Positions 1-5,424 are shown, numbered from the stretch's first letter. The stretch: DNA of 5,424 bases from Desulfobulbaceae bacterium (GCA_021160685.1 JAGHCC010000161.1:1-5424), one strand, 5' to 3'. The notes: a model not told the origin generated them from the sequence alone. Numbers and translations are program-made.

Positions 1-339
1 ACTGTATACTTGTCTAAAAAGGGTGATGTCCCAAAAAGTTACGAATTTTTAACAACTTATATAAAATTATAAGCATGAATTCTGCCGTTGAGCAAGGAGA
101 AATGAGGCATGCTGAACTTTTTTTAGAAAAAAATTTATAAAAGATCGGGAGCTAGCTTGTCAGCTAGGCAGGAAGGAATGATACTTAATTTAGTTGAAAC
201 GTAACTGTTTAGGGTGAGGGGGAAACGAGATTCCGGGTGCTCCTGGTAAGGAGCCTTCAAAACAGGGCATAGTGAAATTCCCGACAATCGAGTGTGGTGA
301 GATGTGGAGTGGCTTGCTGTTGAATAGTTAAAACTTATG
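1..339. other. Gene-free left edge with inverted repeats; possible structured RNA or mobile-element border
   Basis: No convincing gene is visible in this stretch. The first ~140 bases are strongly AT-rich. From about 145 the composition rises and inverted repeats appear: a perfect 6-bp stem with a TGTC loop (152-167), a perfect 6-bp stem with a GGTA loop (239-254), and a longer-range helix in which 229-232 and 234-237 pair with 286-289 and 280-283 and enclose the second hairpin. Nested helices of this kind suggest a folded RNA such as an intron, an IS-associated RNA or another non-coding RNA. I recognise no named family and see no diagnostic group II intron domain V or rRNA motif. A 21-codon reading frame (75-137, stop at 138-140) has no detectable family. 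An open minus-strand frame over 135-428 crosses the end of comM and looks spurious. No clear terminator hairpin with a T-tract follows comM here. Confidence 0.3.
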
Positions 340-1872
340 TTACATTTTCTTACGATCCAGACGGCGGAATTGAACCGCCTCGGCAATGTGCTCGGTAAGT
401 ATGTTTTTGCTCCCAGCCAGATCGGCAATGGTGCGGCCGATTTTCAGGATACGGTGATAGGCCCGGGCCGAGAGGCCGAACTGGTCCACGGCCTGTTCGA
501 GCAGGTGATGGGAAGGGGAATCAAGAAGGCAGAACTGTTTCAGGTCCTTGTTTGTCATCTGGCTGTTGCAGAATATTTTTTTCCGTTTCTGGAAACGTTT
601 TTTCTGGATCTCCCTGGCCCGGCAGACCCGTTCCCTGATTGCAGCGGATGATTCAGTATCCTTCGGACTGCTCATTTCTTTGAAAGGGACAGCCGGCACT
701 TCGAGATGGAGATCAATCCGGTCAAGGAGGGGGCCGGACAGACGGTTTTCGTAGCGTTTGATCTGGATCGGTGAACAGATACATTCGTGGCGGAAATCGC
801 CACGATGACCACAGGGACAGGGATTAAGAGCGCAGATCAGCACAAACCGGGCCGGGAAGCGCAGGGAGGTTGCCGCCCTGGCAATGGTGACATTGCCATC
901 CTCAATGGGCTGGCGCAGGACTTCAAGGACGTTTTTTTTGAATTCAGGCAGTTCGTCCAGGAAGAGAATACCGTTATGGGCCAGGGAAACCTCGCCCGGT
1001 CTCGGTATCTGCCCGCCGCCAATGAGGCCGGCGTCGGAAATCGTATGGTGGGGCGCCCTGAAGGGCCTTGTGGTCATAAGGCCTTTTCCCTTGGGCAGCA
1101 GTCCCATGATACTGTATATCTTGCTGGTTTCCAGGGCCTCCTCAAAGCTGAGATCAGGCAGGATTGTCGGCAGCCTGCGCGCCAGCATGGTTTTACCCGA
1201 CCCAGGCGGGCCGCTCATCAAGACATTATGGCCGCCGCTGGCGGTAATCTCCAAGGCTCTTTTGGCATGCTCCTGGCCTTTGACTTCGGAGAAATCAACA
1301 TCATATTTGTCGCTTTTGCTGAAAATGGCGTCAATATCGACGGAAGCCGGTTCAATTTCATTCAGGCCGGCCAGAAACTCTACAGCCTGGTGCAGATGCT
1401 CAATGGGAATGATGTCAATACCGGTAACGATAGCCGCTTCAGAGATGTTTTCTCGGGGAATAAGCATACCCCTTAATCCCATTTCACGGGCAGCCAGAAC
1501 CATGGACAGAATGCCGGGCACTGGTCGGACCCGTCCATCCAGGGACAGTTCGCCCGTCACTCCGTAAAGATCCAGAAGATCGCTTGAGAAGACTTCGGCG
1601 GCGGCAAGGATGCCCAGGGCAATGGGCAGGTCATATCCGGTGCCGCCTTTTTTTACATCCGCCGGCGCAAGGTTGATGGTGATCTTACGGTTGGGGAATT
1701 CATAGCCGCTGTTTTTAATGGCGGCCTTGACCCGGTCCTTGCTTTCACGTACCGCGCCTTCGGCCAGACCCACCGTGGAAAAAGAAGGCAGCCCAAAAGC
1801 GATATCCACCTCCACTTCCACGGCCAGGCCGTCCACTCCCTGGACGGAGCCGCTATGAATTTTTGCCAGCAT
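340..1872 (-). CDS. comM: ComM/YifB family Mg-chelatase-like AAA+ ATPase
   Basis: This is a full-length 510-aa member of the YifB/ComM family (usual length about 500-510). In naturally transformable bacteria ComM is a hexameric helicase that promotes branch migration during integration of incoming DNA. In non-competent species its role is less clear. Residues 1 to ~175 form the N-terminal ChlI-like domain of the family, with the typical FSTVGL and NLAPAD segments. The AAA+ Mg-chelatase core follows, with Walker A GPPGSGKT (221-228), FRAPHHT (271-277), Walker B ILFLDE (302-307), the Cys-rich NPCPCG (350-355) plus CIC (364-366), and a candidate arginine finger in LLDRIDL (R385). The C-terminal ComM domain contains the LSARAYHRILKIGRTIADL region (467-485). 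Cytosolic; no signal peptide or membrane segment. The start is 26 nt after the stop of the upstream selenoprotein gene, so the two are probably cotranscribed. No strong Shine-Dalgarno sequence is seen, consistent with some translational coupling. No broken motif is seen. Confidence 0.95.
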   Translation of the reverse strand: MLAKIHSGSVQGVDGLAVEVEVDIAFGLPSFSTVGLAEGAVRESKDRVKAAIKNSGYEFPNRKITINLAPADVKKGGTGYDLPIALGILAAAEVFSSDLLDLYGVTGELSLDGRVRPVPGILSMVLAAREMGLRGMLIPRENISEAAIVTGIDIIPIEHLHQAVEFLAGLNEIEPASVDIDAIFSKSDKYDVDFSEVKGQEHAKRALEITASGGHNVLMSGPPGSGKTMLARRLPTILPDLSFEEALETSKIYSIMGLLPKGKGLMTTRPFRAPHHTISDAGLIGGGQIPRPGEVSLAHNGILFLDELPEFKKNVLEVLRQPIEDGNVTIARAATSLRFPARFVLICALNPCPCGHRGDFRHECICSPIQIKRYENRLSGPLLDRIDLHLEVPAVPFKEMSSPKDTESSAAIRERVCRAREIQKKRFQKRKKIFCNSQMTNKDLKQFCLLDSPSHHLLEQAVDQFGLSARAYHRILKIGRTIADLAGSKNILTEHIAEAVQFRRLDRKKM

Positions 1873-1898
1873 AGGTTATCAAGTCCGGTTCTCTGTGA

Positions 1899-2240
1899 TT
1901 AGTGATTGATGAGCTCTTCATACATGTCTACATTAAAGCCGATATAAAAATCGTCCCTGATGCGCAGGGCTGGGGCTCTCAGATTACCGGTTCGGCCCAG
2001 AACATCTTTCAGCAGCTCTTCCCGGTTCTGTTCGGACGGCTCATATGTTCTGATTTTTTTCCCCTTGGCCACGCTGACGTGTTTTGCATTTTTCAAAAGA
2101 TCCCAGCCAGCCTCCTCTTGAATGGTCTCCTTTCGCGCATTAACTGTTGTCTCGATTGCCATATTGTTTTTTTCAAGAACCTCTTGAGCCTTTTTACAGG
2201 AAGTTCAGCCTTTACGAAGATAAGCCCAGTCTATTTTCAT
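1899..2240 (-). CDS. ArsC/Spx-like thioredoxin-fold selenoprotein with in-frame UGA (Sec12)
   Basis: A 113-aa protein is read when the in-frame TGA at 2207-2205 is decoded as selenocysteine. The N-terminus is MKIDWAYLRKG-U-TSCKKAQEVL. The UTSCKKA motif (12-18) matches the CTSCRKA redox motif of Spx/ArsC-type proteins with the first Cys replaced by Sec, leaving C15 as the resolving thiol. The remainder fits the same fold: helix 16-25, a charged middle, and NLRAPALRI (86-94) with P90 as the likely cis-proline facing the active site, then GFNVDMYEEL. The ATG at 2240 follows a GAGGT Shine-Dalgarno at good spacing. Starting instead at ATG 2162 gives an 87-aa product lacking the active site and with no ribosome-binding site. 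A bSECIS-like hairpin lies just downstream of the UGA. Role: probably a cytosolic thiol/selenol oxidoreductase; substrate unknown. True arsenate reduction is unproven, since the classic ArsC residues are not evident. It is probably first in an operon with comM. Incorporation needs selA, selB, selC and selD elsewhere. Confidence 0.88.
2173..2187 (-). promoter_or_regulatory. bSECIS-like hairpin directing Sec insertion at the upstream UGA
   Basis: On the minus strand TCAAGA-GGT-TCTTGA forms a perfect 6-bp stem closed by a GGU loop (alternatively a 4-bp stem with a slightly larger loop holding AGGUU). The loop begins 24 nt after the UGA at 2207-2205. Known bacterial SECIS elements are coding-region hairpins about 16-37 nt after the UGA with G residues at the start of the apical loop, as in Escherichia coli fdhF, where SelB recognises them. 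Position, loop and in-frame UGA all agree. The lower stem is poorly paired, which is common for bSECIS. Confidence 0.75.
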
Positions 2241-2273
2241 GATAACCTCATTAGATTTGTGATTTTTGTGGGG

Positions 2274-2302
2274 ATGACAAAGAGTTTTGGATAAGGTAAA
2301 AT
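2274..2302 (+). promoter_or_regulatory. Sigma70-like promoter for the small protein/CULT gene pair
   Basis: ATGACA (2274-2279, five of six matches to the -35 consensus) and TAAAAT (2297-2302, five of six to the -10) are separated by exactly 17 nt. Initiation would fall near 2309, giving a leader of about 100 nt before the ATG at 2408. The site lies between two divergent genes and is correctly oriented for the plus-strand pair. Assigned from sequence match only. Confidence 0.5.
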
Positions 2303-2319
2303 TCCAGCTGTTGAATACA

Positions 2320-2332
2320 GGCTGTCACAGCC
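2320..2332 (+). promoter_or_regulatory. First leader hairpin upstream of the small protein gene
   Basis: GGCTG-TCA-CAGCC is a perfect 5-bp GC-rich stem located about 11 nt after the predicted transcription start. It lacks a following T-tract, so it is not a classic terminator. It could stabilise the transcript's 5' end or act as an operator-like dyad. Confidence 0.3.
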
Positions 2333-2350
2333 CGTTGAACAACAAGTAAC

Positions 2351-2369
2351 CCTGTGATGCTACCACAGG
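2351..2369 (+). promoter_or_regulatory. Second leader hairpin upstream of the small protein gene
   Basis: CCTGTG-ATGCTAC-CACAGG is a perfect 6-bp inverted repeat with a 7-nt loop, 39 nt before the ATG at 2408. It has no T-run after it and may be a protein-binding dyad or an RNA hairpin in the leader. No riboswitch class is recognised. Confidence 0.35.
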
Positions 2370-2407
2370 ATTGGCTGACGAGTCATTAAAAAAGAGGGAT
2401 GTTTAAA

Positions 2408-2629
2408 ATGGAGAAAAAAAGGGTTACTGTTTTTAAACCATACCCCTTTGAGGTTGGACAAAAAATTCATATTGATTCAGGACGACGTGCCGGTGACTGG
2501 CAGGTGGCCGCCCTGAGCGAGACCAAGGTTACCCTGCGCTGTCCGGTGACGCACAAGGAGTTTGAGTGGGCTCGTTTTTGTTATTTTGTCGAGGAACGCG
2601 ATGATCTGGCCTGGCCGGGTAAGGATTAA
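2408..2629 (+). CDS. Small conserved-looking protein of unknown function, upstream of the CULT gene
   Basis: I do not recognise this 73-aa protein. It has no signal peptide or membrane segment and is rich in predicted beta strands. The pattern VGQKIHID..GRRAGDWQVAAL (16-36), VTLRCPVT (41-48) and FEWARFCYFVEE (52-63) would suit a small SH3-like or Tudor-like barrel, but that is a guess from pattern alone. It has two cysteines (C45, C58) and no CxxC pair. The ATG at 2408 is preferred because AGAGGG (2393-2398) lies 9 nt upstream. The in-frame ATG at 2399 abuts this Shine-Dalgarno and would add only three residues. The next gene, a CULT-domain protein, begins 18 nt after the stop, so the two are probably cotranscribed and perhaps functionally linked. 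A promoter and a hairpin-bearing leader lie upstream. Confidence 0.7.
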   Translation: MEKKRVTVFKPYPFEVGQKIHIDSGRRAGDWQVAALSETKVTLRCPVTHKEFEWARFCYFVEERDDLAWPGKD

Positions 2630-2647
2630 TTCGCCGTTTTTGCATTA

Positions 2648-3130
2648 ATGAAAATGAAATGGACAGAGAGTATGCACGGCCCTGATTTGCAAAATGTCGA
2701 GATTTTGGCTGGATTGCACTGCAAGAAGGAAAAAGGGTCAAAGCCTGTCCTGGTTACGCATAACGACCCCGGCGTTGAACCCGTCGGTCCGGAGAGCGGT
2801 TCCCGAATTGTCTGCCGTTTTTGCCGGAATTACATTACCGCTGCCAGGGCAAAAATTGAGATGCGGGGCCGTCATACTCATGTCTTTGCCAACCCGGCCG
2901 GAGTGGTCTTTGAGGTCGGTTGTTTTTCAATAGCTCCCGGCTGCAGGAACCAAGGCGAGATGAGCGCCGAGTTCAGCTGGTTTTCTGGTTACGACTGGCG
3001 TTTTTCTCTCTGTTCCCAATGTCGGGCCCATCTTGGCTGGTATTTTCAGTCTGGAACCGGCAATGGCTTTTACGGTTTGATTCTTGGCCATCTTGATGAA
3101 TTGTTTGATGAAGAGGGTAGAAAACAATGA
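2648..3130 (+). CDS. Bacterial CULT-domain (cereblon-like) zinc protein
   Basis: This 160-aa protein is essentially one CULT domain, the fold that in human cereblon (CRBN) binds thalidomide-type drugs. Residues ~1-50 are a variable N-terminus. The zinc ligands are C56/C59 (CRFC) and C122/C125 (CSQC). The ligand-cage tryptophans are W111 and W117 (SWFSGYDW) and W131 (HLGWYF). Spacings match CRBN as I recall it: W111-W117 as W380-W386, C125-W131 as C394-W400. N82-P83 (FANPAG) corresponds to N351-P352, and F109 takes the place of H378. No Lon-like domain is present, unlike eukaryotic cereblon, so a ubiquitin-ligase adaptor role is not implied. Single-domain bacterial CULT proteins are known (for example MsCI4 of Magnetospirillum), but their physiological ligand is not settled; a C-terminal cyclic imide or degradation mark is possible. 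The start is uncertain: 2648, 2654 or 2672 (weak upstream GGACAGAGAG) all leave the domain intact. Probably cotranscribed with the small gene before it. Cytosolic. Confidence 0.85.
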   Translation: MKMKWTESMHGPDLQNVEILAGLHCKKEKGSKPVLVTHNDPGVEPVGPESGSRIVCRFCRNYITAARAKIEMRGRHTHVFANPAGVVFEVGCFSIAPGCRNQGEMSAEFSWFSGYDWRFSLCSQCRAHLGWYFQSGTGNGFYGLILGHLDELFDEEGRKQ

Positions 3131-3133
3131 TTA

Positions 3134-4348
3134 TCAAGGAATGCTTTTGTCAGCCGATATCGGCAGCGTAATGGTAAAGGTAGCGCCTTTTCCCGGTTGA
3201 CTTTTGACATCGATTGTTCCGCCATGTTTGTTGATAATTCCCGAAGAAACGGCCAGGCCCAGGCCGGTGCCCTTATCTATTGATTTTGTCGTAAAGAATG
3301 GCCTGAAAATTTTCTCGAGATCAGATGGTGGAATGCCGGTTCCCGTGTCGGCAATGCTCAAAGTCACCAGGGGCTTTTTCATATCCGTGCTGATGCTGAT
3401 TTTGCCGTTTCCTGCAGAAACAGCGTCGATAGCATTGCTGAGCAGATTCAGGATGACCTGCTTGATCTGGTCGGATACGGCCTGAATCCGAACCATGCCG
3501 GGCGAGAATTCCTTGATAACCTGAATTCGTTTTGACCTGATTTGTTTGGCGGAGAGGCGCAGCATTTCATCAATGGCCTCATGGAGATCCAGGGAATCGA
3601 TAATGCCGGAAGTGGGCCGGTTGAAGTTCTGCAGATCCCGGATCAGATAGGCCATCCTGTTGCCGGAATCCATGGCCAGATCGATATTTTTTTGAGCCTG
3701 TTCCGAAAGGGATTCTTTTTTCAGTTCCGTCAGGATGTTCAAGATTCCCATGAGTGGATTGTTGAACTCATGGGCCAGGGACGAGGTCAGTTTGCCAACG
3801 GCGCTGAGTTTTGCTGCATGCAGGAGCTGTTCATGGGTTTTTTTCAGCTCCACAGTCCTTTTTTTTACCTTTTCTTCAAGCTTCTCACGGGTCTTCTCCA
3901 GCTCTTTTTCCACTAGGACCCGTTTTGAGATGTCACGGGCCGTATGGACGCTGCCTGTGATGTTGTCGTCGCTATCAAAGAGAGGAGCGGTTGTCACCAT
4001 GTAATGGCCGCCAAGACGATCTTCATACAGGTCGAAAGAATGGCTCAGGCCGTCTCGCAATGTTTTCGTATGAGGGCAGTCGGGCGGGGGAGTGTTGGTT
4101 TTGTGGACACATTCGTAACAGGTAAGGCCGAGGCAGTCCCTGGGGTGCATTCCCAGTCGGTCCGCCATGGACTTGTTGATGCGGGTGATTCGGTATTTTT
4201 TGTCCAGCAGGGCAATCAGATCGGGGATCGCGTCAAAGGTCTGTTCCCATTCACGTTTGGCCTCAAGGATTTTCAGGTCTGATTCACGCCGGAATTTTCC
4301 GTTACGATTCTGGAAGGCGGGATTCTTTTTTTTGTTTATATCTTTCAT
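3134..4348 (-). CDS. Soluble PAS-domain sensor histidine kinase with a Cys/His-rich PAS insert
   Basis: A 404-aa two-component kinase with no membrane segment, so it probably senses a cytosolic signal. A basic N-terminus is followed by a PAS domain (~35-145) containing an unusual Cys/His cluster: C72, C77, C80, H82, C91 and H93, with PPP at 87-89. A coiled coil (~143-178) leads to the HisKA domain with H-box AHEFNNPL (H193 is the phosphoacceptor). The HATPase region has N-box NLLSNAIDA (301-309), G1 DTGTGIP (334-340), F-box IFRPFFTTK (347-355) and G2 GTGLGL (360-365), so it should be active. The cluster resembles CYxxxH....PP..CPH segments common in sulfate reducer PAS kinases and could bind metal, haem or sense redox; this is inference. 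No receiver domain or adjacent response regulator is present. The ATG at 4348 lacks a clear Shine-Dalgarno but sits ~22 nt below a good promoter, and the next Met is residue 61, inside PAS. It converges on the CULT gene with only 3 nt between stops. Confidence 0.93.
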   Translation of the reverse strand: MKDINKKKNPAFQNRNGKFRRESDLKILEAKREWEQTFDAIPDLIALLDKKYRITRINKSMADRLGMHPRDCLGLTCYECVHKTNTPPPDCPHTKTLRDGLSHSFDLYEDRLGGHYMVTTAPLFDSDDNITGSVHTARDISKRVLVEKELEKTREKLEEKVKKRTVELKKTHEQLLHAAKLSAVGKLTSSLAHEFNNPLMGILNILTELKKESLSEQAQKNIDLAMDSGNRMAYLIRDLQNFNRPTSGIIDSLDLHEAIDEMLRLSAKQIRSKRIQVIKEFSPGMVRIQAVSDQIKQVILNLLSNAIDAVSAGNGKISISTDMKKPLVTLSIADTGTGIPPSDLEKIFRPFFTTKSIDKGTGLGLAVSSGIINKHGGTIDVKSQPGKGATFTITLPISADKSIP

Positions 4349-4376
4349 GGGAAGTCAAAAGCCAGTAGTTTTACGT

Positions 4377-4405
4377 ATATTGAAAAATAAATTTACTTCT
4401 GTCAA
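4377..4405 (-). promoter_or_regulatory. Sigma70-like promoter for the sensor kinase
   Basis: Read on the minus strand, a perfect TTGACA (4405-4400) is followed after 17 nt by CAATAT (4382-4377), a weak -10 matching three of six consensus positions. Initiation near 4370 would give a leader of about 22 nt to the kinase ATG. Location and orientation fit. The plus-strand glk gene diverges from the same 103-nt spacer. Confidence 0.42.
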
Positions 4406-4451
4406 CAACGACTTATTTTTTTGTATAGATAATTTGAAAGGGGTTTAAGCC

Positions 4452-5424
4452 ATGACGAAAATATTGGCCGGTGATATTGGCGGCACCAAGACGATTCTGG
4501 CGGTTTTCTCCAGTGAAAAGAAACGAGTTCCCCTGGTTGAAAAAACGTTCAAAAGTAAGGATTTTTCCGGATTGGAATCCATGATCACTGATTTCCTCAG
4601 CCGGATGGAAATCGATATTTCCCATGCCTGTTTTGGTGTTGCCGGACCCGTGAATCAAGACAAGGCTCGATTGACCAATCTGAGTTGGGAAATTGACAGC
4701 AGGCACATAGAGAAAGAGACAGGTCTTTCACGTGTTATGCTGGTCAATGATCTTGTTGGCGTGGCCTCTGCCGTGCCTTTTCTGAAGTCCGGTGATCTTA
4801 TTACCCTGAATAAAGGAATTCCTGATCCGACCGGAACAATTGCAGTTATCGCTCCCGGAACCGGACTGGGCGAGGCTTTTTTGACCTGGAACGGCTCGCA
4901 TTACCAGGCCTTTCCCTCGGAAGGTGGCCATGCTGATTTCGCGCCAACCACCGACCTTGAGATGGAACTCCTGGCCTGGCTTCGCGAAAAAATTGATCAT
5001 GTCAGTTATGAACAGGTCTGTTCCGGTCTCGGGATCCCGCATATTTATTCTTTCCTGAAGGAAAAGGGCTACGGCCAGGAGACGGATTGGCTTGCCGATA
5101 AACTGCGCAAGGCGCCGGATCCGAATCCGGTGATCATGGAGGGAGCGCTGGGAAAAAGAAATTGCAGCCTCTGTCAACAGACCCTGGCCATGTTTGTTTC
5201 TATTTTGGCCGGCGAGGCCGGTAATATGGCGGTGAGTCTGCTCGCCCGCGGCGGCATTTATCTTGGCGGCGGCATTCCGGGCCGTATCCTGCCCGCCCTG
5301 CGGGAAAAGGAGTTTATGGCAGTTTTTTGCCGAAAAGGCAGAATGGCCGGGCTGCTGCGTGAAATTCCGGTGTATGTGATTCTGAATACGAAAGCGGCAT
5401 TGCTTGGGGCCGCTATTTTGGCAT
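4452..5424 (+). CDS. glk: Glucokinase (Glk, ROK/Glk-type sugar kinase), cut by the window edge
   Basis: 324 codons are visible, open to the last base. The enzyme phosphorylates glucose with ATP to glucose 6-phosphate in the cytosol, feeding glycolysis or storage-sugar turnover. The Pfam Glucokinase (E. coli Glk-type) signature is clear: phosphate-binding GDIGGTKT (7-14), FGVAGPV (61-67), LVNDLVGVA (97-105) with catalytic D100, APGTGLGEAF (134-143), EGGHADFAP (157-165), the HVSYEQVCSGLGI segment (183-195), and LGGGIPGRIL (271-280). The C-terminal EIPVYVILNTKAALLGAA (304-321) aligns with the end of E. coli Glk (321 aa), so only about ten residues or fewer are probably missing. The ATG at 4452 follows AAAGGGG (4437-4443) at 8 nt, a good ribosome-binding site. 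It is divergent from the sensor kinase. I see no convincing -35/-10 pair for this gene in the spacer. No damage is visible; truncation is only by the window. Confidence 0.95.
   Translation, partial: MTKILAGDIGGTKTILAVFSSEKKRVPLVEKTFKSKDFSGLESMITDFLSRMEIDISHACFGVAGPVNQDKARLTNLSWEIDSRHIEKETGLSRVMLVNDLVGVASAVPFLKSGDLITLNKGIPDPTGTIAVIAPGTGLGEAFLTWNGSHYQAFPSEGGHADFAPTTDLEMELLAWLREKIDHVSYEQVCSGLGIPHIYSFLKEKGYGQETDWLADKLRKAPDPNPVIMEGALGKRNCSLCQQTLAMFVSILAGEAGNMAVSLLARGGIYLGGGIPGRILPALREKEFMAVFCRKGRMAGLLREIPVYVILNTKAALLGAAILA

Noticed and set aside
135..428. 97-aa minus-strand reading frame
   Set aside because: It overlaps the end of comM in another frame, has low-complexity Ser/His/Thr content, and lacks a ribosome-binding site or family motif.
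787..1567. Long plus-strand frames of 229 and 227 codons
   Set aside because: They are antisense to the conserved AAA+ core of comM. Their translations show no family motif.
1899..2162. 87-aa gene starting at ATG 2162 on the minus strand
   Set aside because: It removes the thioredoxin-fold N-terminus and redox motif and has no Shine-Dalgarno. The frame continues upstream through a UGA best read as selenocysteine.
2205..2207. TGA as a sequencing error or pseudogene mutation
   Set aside because: The codon sits exactly at the catalytic Cys position and has a SECIS-like hairpin at correct spacing, while the rest of the gene is intact. Chance decay would not predict this combination.
2241..2275. 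Minus-strand TTGTCA / TCTAAT as the selenoprotein promoter
   Set aside because: Both hexamers match well, but the spacer is 19 nt and the -10 ends only about 9 nt before the ATG, so the ribosome-binding site would not be transcribed properly.
2399..2407. Start of the small protein at ATG 2399
   Set aside because: The Shine-Dalgarno AGAGGG directly abuts this ATG with no spacer. ATG 2408 has a 9-nt spacing.
3542..4282. Plus-strand frames across the sensor kinase
   Set aside because: They are antisense shadows of a kinase with all H, N, G1, F and G2 boxes intact.
4400..4433. Promoter for glk using TATAGA or GATAAT
   Set aside because: No acceptable -35 at 16-18 nt, and the implied transcription start falls at or within the Shine-Dalgarno sequence.
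4413..5177. Minus-strand frames of 97 and 149 codons
   Set aside because: They are antisense to the glucokinase, whose plus-strand frame carries every family motif.
1..5424. CRISPR arrays, tRNA or rRNA genes, complete insertion sequences
   Set aside because: No regularly spaced repeats, cloverleaf-like segments, rRNA signatures or transposase motifs were seen on either strand.

Overview
The window looks like chromosomal DNA from a Gram-negative, probably anaerobic bacterium. The best guess is a Desulfobacterota (former Deltaproteobacteria) lineage. The clues are a UGA-encoded selenoprotein of the ArsC/Spx type, a stand-alone bacterial CULT-domain protein, a PAS sensor kinase with a Cys/His-rich insert that I associate with that phylum, and moderate GC content. 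The taxonomy is inference; no rRNA or tRNA is present to anchor it.

Layout. Positions 1-339 are AT-rich at first, carry no convincing gene, and contain several inverted repeats that suggest a structured RNA or the edge of a mobile element. A minus-strand pair follows. The upstream gene is an ArsC/Spx-like thioredoxin-fold selenoprotein (2240 to 1899) with an in-frame UGA at codon 12 and a bSECIS-like hairpin just after it. Its stop lies 26 nt before the start of a full-length comM/yifB Mg-chelatase-like AAA+ ATPase (1872 to 340). Standard ORF calling would shorten the selenoprotein to 87 residues and lose its active site.

From a divergent intergenic region (2241-2407), a good sigma70-like promoter and a roughly 100-nt leader with two hairpins lead into a plus-strand pair: an unrecognised 73-aa protein (2408-2629) and a 160-aa CULT (cereblon-like) protein (2648-3130). 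The CULT protein keeps both zinc CxxC pairs and the three-tryptophan ligand cage. It ends 3 nt from the end of a convergent minus-strand soluble PAS histidine kinase (4348 to 3134). A glucokinase gene (from 4452) diverges from the kinase and runs off the right edge only a few codons before its expected end.

The genes do not form one pathway. The most notable items are the hidden selenoprotein and the bacterial cereblon-type pocket protein with its unknown small partner.
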